Source of the DNA: Chloroflexi bacterium GWB2_49_20
GTDB taxonomy: Bacteria; Chloroflexota; Anaerolineae; Anaerolineales; Villigracilaceae
Direction: 5' to 3'
NCBI GenBank assembly: GCA_001796335.1
Contig: MGMF01000005.1
Coordinates: forward strand, 1 to 64,000
Length of the DNA: 64,000 nt
The position numbers and the translations under genes are program-made. Position 1 is the stretch's first letter. Every line of letters begins with the position of its first letter. Below the pieces are notes generated by a model. It worked only from the letters and a program-made list of their open reading frames with translations. It was not told where the DNA came from and made no database searches. Shown here in pieces: positions 44,609 through 53,334 of the stretch.

Positions 44609-45340
44609 ATGAGTATTCAAATCCTCAACTGTGCTTCCATGTCGCCCTGGTGGCCGCGTTGGCAGGTCGGTGGAGTCTGTTTGTTGGTCGACACCGACCA
44701 GGGACCCGTCCTGGTGGACACCGGGCTGGGACTGCATGATCACGAGGCCCCCTCGAATCTGGTGAGGTTTTTTCGGATGGATTTAGGCATCCATTATGCA
44801 CCGGAGGAGACCGCCATTCGCCAGGTGGCTGCCCGCGGCCTACAGCCTGATGATATCCACCACATTGTGCTGACCCACCTGCATTTTGACCACGCCGGCG
44901 GCCTGCCGGATTTTCCATGGGCAAAGGTGCACCTGCACCGCAAAGAATTCGAAGCTCTGTTGCATCCAAAAAAATGGATCGAGAGATTTGCCTACGATCG
45001 CAAGGATTTTAAACACCAGCCGGATTGGGTTCTCTACGAACATGCCACCGAAAAATGGTTCGACTTTGAGGCCATCCCACTGCCATTTTCACCGCGTATG
45101 TACCTCATTCCGTTGTTTGGACATACCTCCGGGCATTGTGGTGTCGCCGTCGAAGATAGTACTGGATGGCTGTTGAACTGTTCGGATGCCCTGCCCACTA
45201 ACGCACAATTTGATCTCACACCAGACTGGCTCAACCGGATGGCGATTGGTCCATATGTACCCCGCTTGAAGGCTTTTGCCGCGGATCATCCCGAGGTGCG
45301 CCTCCTGGCTGGGCACGCCTGGCGGGCAGACTTCAAATAG
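44609..45340 (+). CDS. Metallo-beta-lactamase-fold hydrolase
   Basis: The 243-residue protein has the MBL fold with the dinuclear zinc motif in VLTHLHFDHAGG (about residues 88-99), a His in GHTSGHCGV and Asp in NCSDALP, and a final GHAWRADF. Such proteins include lactonases, glyoxalase II and other hydrolases; the short form with a start close to CASMSPWWP suggests a lactonase-like or unknown esterase. ATG at 44609 follows TTGGAG with six bases between. It is divergent from purL. Confidence 0.88.
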   Translation: MSIQILNCASMSPWWPRWQVGGVCLLVDTDQGPVLVDTGLGLHDHEAPSNLVRFFRMDLGIHYAPEETAIRQVAARGLQPDDIHHIVLTHLHFDHAGGLPDFPWAKVHLHRKEFEALLHPKKWIERFAYDRKDFKHQPDWVLYEHATEKWFDFEAIPLPFSPRMYLIPLFGHTSGHCGVAVEDSTGWLLNCSDALPTNAQFDLTPDWLNRMAIGPYVPRLKAFAADHPEVRLLAGHAWRADFK

Positions 45341-45397
45341 GTGTTAAAAGATCATCCTCAAATGACGAGCCGGTGGAAAGGCAGGCGATATTAAACA

Positions 45398-46411
45398 ATG
45401 ATTTCAAAATCAGATCTCATACGTCTTAACTACACACCAGATCTGACCGAAGCAGGCATCCTGTATACCTGTCAATGGCTGGCGGGGTCAACCAGGAACT
45501 TGGAAGACAATCCGTATAACTTCCTGCGCCAAAAAATCGGCCAGGTGGCAGTGGGACTGGCCTTAAGGCGTTTGCTTGCTGAAAGGCAGGTCCCTTTTCA
45601 AACCATGGACATGGAACCTTTTACGGATCCACGCCAGCGTGACCTGTCTCTGGGCGGTCATCGCCTGAACCTGAACAGTTACCTGTTGAACCGGCGCGAT
45701 CAGATCCGCAATTTGAAGGCAGAACCTGCCGAATTACTGCAAGCCTCTGCCCTGGTGCCCCTCGATCAATTTGTGAAGGAAGGACAAACCAGCGGGGATA
45801 TTCATCTGTTTGCATTCTTACTGGCATTGGCAGCCACCTCTCAAGCTGACCGGCACAAGTTGGAAGCAGCCGAAGATCCGCATTATTATCTCGCAACGTT
45901 GCCTAAAAACTGGTCACAACCACAACCCTGGATCCCATTGCATCCACTGGTTCTCAAGAGCGAAGCGGACCATCCTGTCACGGTTGAGCTGGGTGGGTTG
46001 AATGCAGGCAGAAACTTCATCAGCGCTCAGATCCAACTGCTTCCAGGCACGCGTACATCGGTGACAGAGCAGTTTTACAGCCTGGCGTATATTCATATTC
46101 TGGATCATCCCAAAGCACGTATCGGGGTTCACAGCCCAAGATTCGCGCTGCGTTCGCAAACGCACATCATCCATCCTGGTGAATGGGGCAATGTGTGGGT
46201 TTATGGAATGGACATCTGGTTGACAGGCTGGCTGACATTGGATGAATACCGTCGAAAATCGTTTGTCCTGCCAGCCGGTCAACATACTTACCAATATTCA
46301 CGAACGCGCTTCAAAAATCTGTGTGTGCCTATGACAGAATTGCGCCCGTTGGAAGAGCTTTTTGAACAGGTATGCATTTGGAAGGCAGAGAATGTGAAAG
46401 CCCGTGTATAA
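45398..46411 (+). CDS. Conserved-looking hypothetical protein, unknown family
   Basis: The 337-residue protein is not recognised. It is soluble with mixed strands and helices. The N-terminal half has a helix NFLRQKIGQVAVGLALRRLLAERQVPF, then PFTDPRQRDLSLGGHRLNLNSYLLN, which faintly recalls the acidic and hydrophobic core of PD-(D/E)xK nucleases, but the Lys of that motif is not obvious. The C-terminal half is strand-rich (HTYQYSRTRFKNLCVPM). It lies 58 bases after the MBL gene and 30 bases before the metK promoter, so may be co-transcribed with the MBL gene. Function unknown. Confidence 0.65.
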   Translation: MISKSDLIRLNYTPDLTEAGILYTCQWLAGSTRNLEDNPYNFLRQKIGQVAVGLALRRLLAERQVPFQTMDMEPFTDPRQRDLSLGGHRLNLNSYLLNRRDQIRNLKAEPAELLQASALVPLDQFVKEGQTSGDIHLFAFLLALAATSQADRHKLEAAEDPHYYLATLPKNWSQPQPWIPLHPLVLKSEADHPVTVELGGLNAGRNFISAQIQLLPGTRTSVTEQFYSLAYIHILDHPKARIGVHSPRFALRSQTHIIHPGEWGNVWVYGMDIWLTGWLTLDEYRRKSFVLPAGQHTYQYSRTRFKNLCVPMTELRPLEELFEQVCIWKAENVKARV

Positions 46412-46440
46412 AGCGGTCAAATTTTACCCAAATTTATTTA

Positions 46441-46469
46441 TTGACGCATGGTTTTACATGTGGTATCAT
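46441..46469 (+). promoter_or_regulatory. Promoter for the SAM riboswitch-metK unit
   Basis: TTGACG (46441-46446) and TATCAT (46464-46469) are 17 bases apart, near the sigma-70 ideal. Transcription would start near 46476, about 25 bases before the riboswitch. Confidence 0.8.
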
Positions 46470-46500
46470 CCGGTCACAATTCAATAGCCCCAAACGGCAA

Positions 46501-46644
46501 CTCTTATCCAGAGAGGCGGAGGGACCGGCCCTGTGAAGCCTCGGCAACCTATGTATGATTGGTTGAATGCCATTCGTACGGAAGGTGCCAATTCCGGCAG
46601 TAGCGGTAATCTTAACGGATTACCCAAATTCTGGAAGATGGGAG
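46501..46644 (+). promoter_or_regulatory. SAM-I (S-box) riboswitch
   Basis: The leader of metK carries the S-box signature: CTCTTATC at the 5' end pairs fully with GATGGGAG at 46637-46644 (P1). AGAGAGGCGGAGGGAC and CCTGTGAAGCC follow, then CGGCAACC, a variable arm, AAGGTGCCAATTCC and GCAG. The conserved core bases of the ligand pocket are visible. It would bind S-adenosylmethionine and let the terminator downstream form, shutting off metK when SAM is high. The aptamer has a longer variable arm than the common Bacillus form. Confidence 0.9.
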
Positions 46645-46663
46645 GGCAGCCGTGCATCTGCGC

Positions 46664-46704
46664 AATTGCCCTTTCAAGTAATCCGAAGGGGCAATTCTTT
46701 TTAT
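46664..46704 (+). terminator. Riboswitch-controlled intrinsic terminator
   Basis: AATTGCCCTTTC (46664-46675) pairs with GAAGGGGCAATT (46685-46696) in a 12-bp stem with one G-U pair, followed by CTTTTTAT. It lies 20 bases after the SAM-I aptamer and 15 bases before the metK start. Confidence 0.85.
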
Positions 46705-46719
46705 AGAGAGGTGCAACCT

Positions 46720-47925
46720 ATGAGTACTACTTTTATGACCTCGCCCAAGCTGCTGTTCACATCCGAATCAGTGACTGAGGGCCATCCTGACAAAATGTGC
46801 GACCAGATCAGCGATGCTGTCCTGGATGCATGCCTTGCACAGGATCCATATTCGCGCGTGGCATGTGAGACAGCCACCAAGACCGGTTACGTCATGCTGC
46901 TGGGTGAGATCACAACCAAAGCCTTTGTCAATTTTGACGACCTGGTTCGCAAGGTCGTCACCGAGATCGGCTACGACCGCGCCAAGAAAGGCTTCGATGG
47001 CAATACCTGCGGCGTGCTGTCTGCCATCGCCAGCCAGAGCCCGGATATTGATATGGGCGTCAGTAAATCCCTGGAAGCCAAGGGAGGTGACAACGCCAAG
47101 ATCGATGCCATCGGAGCTGGAGACCAGGGCATGATGTTTGGCTATGCCTGCAACGAAACTCCCACCTTGCTGCCCATGCCCATTTACTTGGCCCACAAGC
47201 TCACCCGGCGCCTGAGCGAAGTCCGCAAGGATGGCACGCTGGAATGGCTGCGTCCGGATGGCAAAAGCCAGGTCACCGTGGAATATGCCTTCGGAAAACC
47301 CAAACGCATTGATACTGTTTTGGTCAGCACCCAACATGCGCCTGATGTTACCCAGGAAGAGATCCGCGCTGCCGTCATCGAACACGTTATCATGCCTGTC
47401 TTGCCAGCTGAATTGTTGGATGACAAGCTCAAGATCTATGTCAACCCGACCGGGCGTTTCGTCATCGGCGGGCCAATGGGTGATGCCGGGCTGACCGGTC
47501 GCAAGATCATAGTGGATACTTATGGCGGCATGGGACGGCATGGTGGTGGAGCCTTCTCTGGGAAAGATCCCACCAAAGTGGACCGCTCGGCTGCCTATGC
47601 AGCCCGTTGGGCAGCCAAGAATGTGGTGGCTGCCGGCCTGGCTGACCGCTGTGAGATCCAGGTGGCATACGCCATTGGTGTGGCTCATCCACTGTCCGTT
47701 AATGTGGAAACCTTCGGAACGGGTAAGATCCCGGATGAAAGAATTTCCGAATTGATCAGCGAGCATTTTGACCTGCGTCCCGGTGCCATCATTCGTGACC
47801 TGGATCTGCGCAAACCCATCTACCAGAAGACAGCCGCCTACGGTCACTTCGGGCGGGATGATATCGAATTCACCTGGGAACGCACGGATAAAGCCGCAGC
47901 GCTTAAAAAAGCCGCGGGTTTATAA
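46720..47925 (+). CDS. metK: S-adenosylmethionine synthetase
   Basis: The 401-residue enzyme makes SAM from ATP and methionine. Motifs are [27 protein letters not shown] at the N-terminus, [17 protein letters not shown] with the loop motif, [21 protein letters not shown] and [19 protein letters not shown]. The ATG at 46720 is preceded by GAGAGGTG. The reading frame is open far upstream through the riboswitch, but that part is not coding. A strong terminator follows at 47945. Regulation by SAM is visible in the leader. Confidence 0.97.
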   Translation: MSTTFMTSPKLLFTSESVTEGHPDKMCDQISDAVLDACLAQDPYSRVACETATKTGYVMLLGEITTKAFVNFDDLVRKVVTEIGYDRAKKGFDGNTCGVLSAIASQSPDIDMGVSKSLEAKGGDNAKIDAIGAGDQGMMFGYACNETPTLLPMPIYLAHKLTRRLSEVRKDGTLEWLRPDGKSQVTVEYAFGKPKRIDTVLVSTQHAPDVTQEEIRAAVIEHVIMPVLPAELLDDKLKIYVNPTGRFVIGGPMGDAGLTGRKIIVDTYGGMGRHGGGAFSGKDPTKVDRSAAYAARWAAKNVVAAGLADRCEIQVAYAIGVAHPLSVNVETFGTGKIPDERISELISEHFDLRPGAIIRDLDLRKPIYQKTAAYGHFGRDDIEFTWERTDKAAALKKAAGL

Positions 47926-47944
47926 TCTCATCCTTTATTGCAGA

Positions 47945-47983
47945 AAAAGCTGGCAGCCTGTTGGATGGCTGCCAGCTTTTATT
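47945..47983 (+). terminator. Intrinsic terminator after metK
   Basis: A perfect 14-bp stem (AAAAGCTGGCAGCC with GGCTGCCAGCTTTT) around an eight-base loop, followed by ATTTA. It ends the metK transcript 20 bases after the stop. Confidence 0.85.
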
Positions 47984-48021
47984 TAAAGTCCATGGGGGTG
48001 AAAGCGCTGCAATTATGTCAT

Positions 48022-48062
48022 CAAAATAAAAGCACATTCCCAACATTGTGGGGAGTGTGCTT
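48022..48062 (-). terminator. Terminator for the acyltransferase gene
   Basis: On the minus strand an 11-bp imperfect stem (AGCACACTCCC with GGGAATGTGCT) is followed by TTTATTTTGA. It lies about 60 bases after the acyltransferase stop. Confidence 0.65.
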
Positions 48063-48119
48063 CTCGTAAACTCATTGTCTCAGGTTCTTTCTGTTGTTTG
48101 ACTTGAAAATCAGGTGGTA

Positions 48120-48737
48120 TTAGCTATCGGTTAGCTTTTCCACATCATTTTCAAACAACTCAATCTTACCCTGCTTGTGTGGGTATTTTCCAACAATTCC
48201 CGAGTAGAAGTCGCGAATTTTCGCAAAATCTGCTTCAATATCACCGGTAGGTTTTATGCTGGGGCCTATCCCAACGATTTTATTACCATAATCAAGGTAA
48301 GCCATAACGATGGGTACCCTGGCTTTGAGAGCAATATAATAAAACCCTGTCCGCCAGCGGGAGGTCTTGCTGCGAGTTCCTTCCGGGGAAATGCCGATGA
48401 TCAGATCCTGGTTTTCATCAAATTTTGCAACAACTTGATCTACCAGGCTTGTTCTCTCGCGCCGGTTGACTGGAATGGCACCTAATGAACGCATGAAGAC
48501 GCCCATGGGTCCACGGAAGAGTGAATCCTTTCCCAGGAGACGAATGGGAATACGTTCCACGGTCATTAACAACAGTGCAAGGATAAAATCCCAATTGGAG
48601 GTATGCGGTGCACCGATCAATACATACCGGGAAGTATGCGGGGGGATAACGTGGGTGCGCCATCCGGTCAAGCGTAAAACAAAGCGGGCAAATGAGTACG
48701 CCAGTGAGGATTTTTGAATACCTAAAGCCAAAGGCAT
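48120..48737 (-). CDS. 1-acyl-glycerol-3-phosphate acyltransferase-like protein
   Basis: The 205-residue protein belongs to the PlsC-type acyltransferases (lysophospholipid acyltransferase). The HX4D catalytic motif is in GAPHTSNWDFILA (about residues 44-56), and the phosphate-binding motif is GISPEGTRSKTSRWRTGFYYIA (about 112-133). A hydrophobic stretch near the start (SLAYSFARFVLRL) is amphipathic. It probably adds acyl chains to membrane lipids at the inner face. Promoter and strong ribosome site are not obvious; AAAGGGAAAT precedes the ATG. A minus-strand terminator lies just downstream. Confidence 0.88.
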   Translation of the reverse strand: MPLALGIQKSSLAYSFARFVLRLTGWRTHVIPPHTSRYVLIGAPHTSNWDFILALLLMTVERIPIRLLGKDSLFRGPMGVFMRSLGAIPVNRRERTSLVDQVVAKFDENQDLIIGISPEGTRSKTSRWRTGFYYIALKARVPIVMAYLDYGNKIVGIGPSIKPTGDIEADFAKIRDFYSGIVGKYPHKQGKIELFENDVEKLTDS

Positions 48738-48880
48738 GGATATTTCCCTTTACGTTGAGATACTTTTCGCTTTTGTCGAATGCCAATGATCAATTATCTG
48801 ATGGGGCATCCTCTTCTTTTAGAAATTGCGTAAAATAGAAGAAGTCTCTTCATCCTATAAGCGTAGTTGCTTAAATGATA

Positions 48881-48907
48881 AGAACCCCGCGGATTGGGCG
48901 AGGTTCT
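48881..48907 (-). terminator. Intrinsic terminator of the RRM gene
   Basis: On the minus strand AGAACCTCGC and GCGGGGTTCT form a 10-bp stem with one G-U pair and a seven-base loop, followed by TATCATTT. It starts 16 bases after the stop of the RNA-binding protein gene. Confidence 0.7.
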
Positions 48908-48922
48908 GAAAAAGATTAAAGA

Positions 48923-49258
48923 TTAATAACGGCTGTTCTTGCCGCCGCCACCACGGTTACGGTCGTTCGATCGGTTAAATGACCGACCCCCGCCGCCGCC
49001 TGGTCGTTCTTCGCGCGGTTTGGCCGTATTAACTTTCAGAGCGCGACCACCGAGTTCTTTACCATCGAACATACTGATGGCTTTGGCTGCATCAGCCTGG
49101 CTGCCCATCGTAATGAAGGCAAAACCTTTCGAGGTTCCGGTGTCACGGTCTTTGATCACATCCACTGCTACCACAGCACCAGCTTCGGCAAACAATGTTT
49201 GCAATTGCTCCGCGGTAGTGTCAAAGGTCATATTTCCAACATACAGTTTTACTTCCAA
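48923..49258 (-). CDS. RRM RNA-binding protein with Gly/Arg-rich tail
   Basis: The 111-residue protein is a single RNA recognition motif (about 1-80): RNP2 is LYVGNM and RNP1 is KGFAFITM, with DVIKDRDTGTSKG between. The tail (about 85-111) is rich in Gly, Arg, Asn and Ser (RPGGGGGRSFNRSNDRNR), as in cyanobacterial cold-induced Rbp proteins, and probably helps RNA binding. I prefer the TTG at 49258 (giving MEVKLYVGN), as GAGG lies six bases upstream; another TTG at 49270 would put that site inside the frame. A terminator follows. It probably acts in RNA folding or decay. Confidence 0.9.
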   Translation of the reverse strand: MEVKLYVGNMTFDTTAEQLQTLFAEAGAVVAVDVIKDRDTGTSKGFAFITMGSQADAAKAISMFDGKELGGRALKVNTAKPREERPGGGGGRSFNRSNDRNRGGGGKNSRY

Positions 49259-49448
49259 GATATTCCTCAACTTTAACTAGTGCAAATTTGCTTAGACAAA
49301 TGTGCCGCCATCTATCATTATAAAGAAGGCGGCAACCTGCGAACGCAAATCTGATTATAAGACCAAATCAGTATAACATAGAATGTGAGTTTGTGCGGAA
49401 ATTGATTTGTACGTTTGGGTTTTTATCCGGCTACCTCTGATTTCAGCT

Positions 49449-50387
49449 TTACGGTCGGGCGGAAGCGTCGGTCTGCGCAGGCAGATGTGCCAGGATCAGG
49501 ATGTGCTCGTCCGGGAACCTGACCCCGGGGGTATCAATGTCCACCAGTGCGCGCCACTTCTCTTCATTAACGGTCAGGGTGTGCAGTTCGGATATTTCCA
49601 ATCCATGGCGGGCAAAGGCAGCCCGATGCTCTTCTTCTGTAAAATATTGATAGCTCTGCAATCGCTCGCTTTCCCAAAGCCTTTTCCCGAGAAAAATGGA
49701 CTTGGTGATGTAACGGGTAAAATCGTGTAGTGATAACTCAACACACAATGGGCCTTCAACCGGGCGAAAGGCGATACGCACAGGCTGATAATGATGCACA
49801 AAAGTATCGAAACCCTGACGCGCCTGGGTGTCTCGAAAGCGAATACGCAGAAGCTGGTGCGGATCACCGGCAGGCTCCAGCCCGTCAAACAGGGCCAGCC
49901 AGCCTCCGGGTTGCAGGCAGTCCGCCGCAGCGGTGAGGGCCTGCTCAACGCGCTGGTTGGCAACCAGGACATCGATCTCGCCCAGTTCAGACGAAAAAGC
50001 ATCTGAATAAACTTCATGCAGCGCATTGACGAGCAGCACAATATCGAATTTCCCCAGCCCGGCCAGCAAAGAAGGGTCTGTAAAATCACCTTCAATACAA
50101 CGTAAACCGGCGTGATCACGTTTGCATTGCGCCAGGGATTGCGCATTGTAGTCCACCCCCACCGAGGTTTGGGTGGCGCACAACTGGGAGTGTGCATCCA
50201 GCAGGGTGCCGATCACTTGCCCCTCGCCACAGCCCAATTCAAGCAGTTGCAGGGGGTGATCCGCTTGCCCGGCCAGGCGGCGGATCAGTTTGGAGACTGC
50301 CAGGATGGCCGCCCGCTTGCCCAGGTTTTCCATGGGCTGCAGGCGCGTTTCCCAATAAAAATCCCAAAAGTCATCATTTTCTGGCAT
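49449..50387 (-). CDS. Class I SAM-dependent methyltransferase
   Basis: The 312-residue protein has a Rossmann methyltransferase domain (about 35-200): motif I LLELGCGEGQVIG, the acid at the end of strand 2 in VGVDYNAQSL, motif post-I IEGDFTDPSL, and motif IV FDIVLLVNALHEVY. The C-terminal third (about 215-312) is mixed and includes FTRYITKSIFL and FTEEEHRAAFARHGLEI, typical of small-molecule methyltransferases. I chose ATG 50387 (MPENDDFWDFYWE), where protein-like sequence begins. No ribosome site precedes it; TATGAT lies seven bases upstream, which would suit a leaderless transcript. Substrate unknown. Confidence 0.85.
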   Translation of the reverse strand: MPENDDFWDFYWETRLQPMENLGKRAAILAVSKLIRRLAGQADHPLQLLELGCGEGQVIGTLLDAHSQLCATQTSVGVDYNAQSLAQCKRDHAGLRCIEGDFTDPSLLAGLGKFDIVLLVNALHEVYSDAFSSELGEIDVLVANQRVEQALTAAADCLQPGGWLALFDGLEPAGDPHQLLRIRFRDTQARQGFDTFVHHYQPVRIAFRPVEGPLCVELSLHDFTRYITKSIFLGKRLWESERLQSYQYFTEEEHRAAFARHGLEISELHTLTVNEEKWRALVDIDTPGVRFPDEHILILAHLPAQTDASARP

Positions 50388-50579
50388 GTCAATATCATAC
50401 CGCGTTTGGGTCGATTTAATTGCTAGCACACTGAAGAGAACTTTACTATCGCGATCCGCGCGTGGTGAGCGAGGAGAGGTTTCCTGACTATGAGCGTCAG
50501 AGGCAGCGCGTTGCGATACACTGTCACTGGCATGCACAGGTTGGATGTTCAGTGAGTGGATAATCCCTGCTTTTACTGA

Positions 50580-51422
50580 CTAATCTTTGTTTTTCCGTTC
50601 CCGCACGAACACAGAGCCGATCAGTGCGACCAGCAACAAGGCTATCCCCAAAAAGACGAGGAATATATAGACATACATGGCCTTCTGCACAATGCCGGGC
50701 AAAACATCCGCTGCCAGTTGTAAATAGCGGGACAGCAAAGCTTGTGCACCGGTTGAGGCCGGGGTTTGGGCTGCATTGGCAAGCCAGCCGCGCAACCCTC
50801 CCATTAAGATCAAATTGGGAACTGCAACCAGAAAAATAACACATCCCGGACTACCTAAACGCCCAAAGCGGTGGCTGAAAAAGACAAGCAAGCCAAGGAA
50901 TAATAGCGAAACCAATCCTGAGACAGCGAATACAACCAGCAGTTTTCTGTGCGTCGCAGCAGAAATTAAACCCAGCGGCCCAACTCCTCCCGCCAAGCCC
51001 TTTTTCATTTCGGGGTCGGTCATGATGTCAGCCAATCCCTGTTCCCCATTGTAATAGAGAGGTTCAGCCATCTGGCGGAAAAACCACAAGCGCGCCTCCC
51101 GGGGAGTTTTCCCGGCAATGTCTTCTTCCCGGACAATGATCTGTAATCCGGGAATGGGTTGCCATTGTCCATCAGGTGATTCAGCAATCTTCTGGCGCAT
51201 AATTTCTAAATCACTGGATGTATCCAATCCGCCGGATTCGAAGCTGAACGAGCTTGCCAGGGTTGTGGTCAGGAGGGTAATACCCTGCTCCGGACCCGTA
51301 ACCTGCACCAGGAGAAAGATCAGGAATGTGATGTTTAAAAGAAGCAGCAAAAAAATGCCTGTGAGCCACTTGGCGTCCACATGCCAGTAAGGTCTGGGTT
51401 TGATAACTTTGCTTGTGCTCAT
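50580..51422 (-). CDS. Four-TM hypothetical membrane protein
   Basis: The 280-residue protein is not recognised. It has one helix at about 18-40 (LLLLLNITFLIFLLVQV), an extracytoplasmic domain (about 45-165) with SPDGQWQPIPGLQIIVREEDI and REARLWFFRQMAEPLYY, and three more helices (about 170-192, 205-227 and 245-272). The C-terminus is short and basic (VRERKNKD). The ATG at 51422 is preceded by AAGGAGGAAAT, a strong site. It stands alone between the methyltransferase and a repeat-rich gap. No function can be given. Confidence 0.6.
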   Translation of the reverse strand: MSTSKVIKPRPYWHVDAKWLTGIFLLLLLNITFLIFLLVQVTGPEQGITLLTTTLASSFSFESGGLDTSSDLEIMRQKIAESPDGQWQPIPGLQIIVREEDIAGKTPREARLWFFRQMAEPLYYNGEQGLADIMTDPEMKKGLAGGVGPLGLISAATHRKLLVVFAVSGLVSLLFLGLLVFFSHRFGRLGSPGCVIFLVAVPNLILMGGLRGWLANAAQTPASTGAQALLSRYLQLAADVLPGIVQKAMYVYIFLVFLGIALLLVALIGSVFVRERKNKD

Positions 51423-51703
51423 ATTTCCTCCTTGAAGGAAACCAACTGCTTCCAACAAATTAAGTGTTTATAGAGAGTGAAGGGAGAAAGGCAAACTTCG
51501 CCAAATTGTGTCTCAGTATCATAACAAGTTGAACCTGGATGTCTTAGCCTGGTTAATTTTCTATTTTGAATCTAAGATACATGATAAATCAAAATTACTT
51601 TCCAGCAAAACGATTATGAAAATATTGTACAACAAAAAAGCCAACCAATGCAAGTTGGAAAAGAAGAATGGCTCCTGTATGGTTGGGCGAGGATAGATTC
51701 TTT

Positions 51704-51793
51704 AGGGAGTGCGGTGCATACCCGCCTGCTCCAGTTTTTTGGGGGTACATGCGACTCGGTCCCCCACCGGGTGCTTTACTTACGTGATCCGTG
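51704..51793 (+). repeat. Dispersed repeat family 3, copy A
   Basis: Contains AGGGAGTGCGGTGCATA, CCCGCCTGCTCC, ATGCGACTCGGTCCCCCACC and TTACGTGATCCG in the same order as copies at 52903-53038 and 60345-60467. Copy A lacks the left part seen in the others. It occupies the gap between the membrane protein and the zinc-ribbon gene. Confidence 0.7.
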
Positions 51794-51965
51794 CTGAATT
51801 GGGCATTGGGATCATGCCATATAAAAAAAGCTCTTCATTATAAGAGGTCATTCTAGCTGCCCATTGTCATCTCCAAAGATAATATCAAGCATGCATTTTT
51901 TATTCTGGCTGTTTGTTGGTCCATTATTCCATCTATTCGCATAAAACCAATAATACAGGTGTTGG

Positions 51966-51994
51966 TTCGCAAATTTTAGGATATGCAATATAAT
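51966..51994 (+). promoter_or_regulatory. Candidate promoter for the zinc-ribbon gene
   Basis: TTCGCA (51966-51971) and TATAAT (51989-51994) are 17 bases apart, about 80 bases before the ATG. The region is AT-rich. The -10 box is ideal and the -35 box is fair. Confidence 0.5.
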
Positions 51995-52073
51995 AAATAT
52001 TGACTTGGCGATGAAATTAATTTCGTAAAATTCACTGAACAAGCTTGAAAAATATTTCATTAAGGAGAATACT

Positions 52074-52748
52074 ATGCCTGATTTTTCCAGAATGCCCAGA
52101 TATGATATACGAAATGATGGAATTGGTCCGTACGGCGTTTTCTACTGTGATACATGCGGACGGGAATTCCGAAGCCAGCCGGATGTTGGCGGCGCTGTGA
52201 CCCAGGATCTTGGCCGTCAGGTTGCCAGCGGATTGCTGCGCAAAGTGCCGTTATTTGGAAACGCGGTGGCTAACAATGTGGTTGGAGAGGATCCCCGCTA
52301 CAGTATGAAGATGAGCCCCGCCCAATTGGAGAATGCCTGGAAACAAGCCCAGGCACAATTCCGTGAATGCCCAACTTGCAGCCGGATCGTTTGTTTGTCC
52401 GACTTCGACACTCAAAGTGGTTTCTGCCAGGAAGACAGCCCGCGCACGAACGAGATCGCTGAAGCCAGGGGTGAACAGACTGGGGCGGCCTTAAAAGGTC
52501 TGGCAAGCGCATTTGGCCTGGGGGATGTGGTAAAGAATGTACAACAGGCTGCAAAAACTGCCCAGAATGCTGCTTCCCAGGCAGCTCGCTGCCCGAACGA
52601 TGGCACCCTGGCTGCTCCCGGGACAAAATTCTGCCCGAACTGCGGTACAAAGATTGAAACCGTCTCCAAAGCAGGATTTTGCCAGAATTGCGGGGCAGAG
52701 ACCAAGGGCGCAAAATTTTGTCCCGATTGTGGAACCAGGACCGGCTGA
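52074..52748 (+). CDS. Multiple zinc-ribbon protein
   Basis: The 224-residue protein has several CxxC pairs. They lie at CDTCGREF (about residue 23), CPTCSRIVCLSDFD (about 100), and two complete zinc ribbons at the C-terminus: CPNDGT...FCPNCGTKIE (about 179-202) and CQNCGAETKGAKFCPDCGTR (about 204-223). The middle is helical with Ala/Gln-rich repeats (about 135-178). This resembles scaffold or recruitment proteins with double zinc ribbons; there is no catalytic motif. AAGGAG lies six bases before the ATG. It stands alone between repeat copies A and B. Confidence 0.8.
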   Translation: MPDFSRMPRYDIRNDGIGPYGVFYCDTCGREFRSQPDVGGAVTQDLGRQVASGLLRKVPLFGNAVANNVVGEDPRYSMKMSPAQLENAWKQAQAQFRECPTCSRIVCLSDFDTQSGFCQEDSPRTNEIAEARGEQTGAALKGLASAFGLGDVVKNVQQAAKTAQNAASQAARCPNDGTLAAPGTKFCPNCGTKIETVSKAGFCQNCGAETKGAKFCPDCGTRTG

Positions 52749-52902
52749 CGAATACTAATCCATGAGCCAGGACAATTGTATCTTCCTGCAGCAGTAGGTT
52801 CACCAAATTTGTCAGATCAAGAAGTGCTCTCCCAATTCCTGGAGGGCGCTTTTTGGATATCTTGGTTCCAATATCGAAGCTTTCTGCAAGTGGCTTTCGC
52901 TT

Positions 52903-53038
52903 GCCTGAATTTACGACCACAGGGAGTGCTATTCATCCCCTTGCAGGGGACGTTACCCGCCTGCCCCGGTTTCTTCGAAGTATATGCGACTCGGTTCCCC
53001 ACCGGGTGTTTTGCTTACGCGATGCGGGTGGATAATGC
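52903..53038 (+). repeat. Dispersed repeat family 3, copy B
   Basis: The most complete copy. It has CTGAATTTACGACCACAGGG, AGTGCTATTCAT, a CCCC/GGGG mini-hairpin, CCCGCCTGCCCCGGTTTCTT, ATGCGACTCGGTTCCCCACC and GCTTACGCGATGCGGG. The copy at 60345 shares the outer parts and has a different arrangement of the mini-hairpin. Non-coding: an open frame crossing it has no family resemblance. Confidence 0.75.
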
Positions 53039-53220
53039 TGGTTTTGTAAGGTTTGGCTCCCCTTCCACCGAGATTGCGAGACTACAAAATTCATAACGGC
53101 ACAAAACTTTGCCAATCGAGCGCCGCATACCCACTTCGACTACGCACGGAAGCCGTGAAGTTGACACTGAGTAACCATATCATCCCTGACCCTTCGAACC
53201 TCCCCCAAGTGGCGGAGATG

Positions 53221-53262
53221 AACACTCCCCGGACGATGGATGCGTCCGGGGAGTGTTTGTTA
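53221..53262 (+). terminator. Intrinsic terminator hairpin
   Basis: A 14-bp perfect stem (AACACTCCCCGGAC with GTCCGGGGAGTGTT), a nine-base loop and then TGTTATAG. It lies 470 bases after the zinc-ribbon gene and just upstream of the HD-GYP gene, so it would insulate the latter. Confidence 0.8.
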
Positions 53263-53334
53263 TAGAATTAAATGTCGCAATGTTTATTCGCATATTTGAG
53301 GCGCTGACTGATCAAGAAAGGCATCCGGTATACG

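Noticed and set aside
46567-46719. An in-frame upstream extension of metK.
   Set aside because: It lies inside the SAM-I aptamer and terminator; the real start has its own ribosome site at 46720.
46768-47847. A 359-codon frame antisense to metK.
   Set aside because: It mirrors the codon bias of metK, which is a certain gene; no independent start signal or family match.
52776-53096. A 106-codon frame after the zinc-ribbon gene.
   Set aside because: It runs through repeat copy B, whose other copies are not in coding context.
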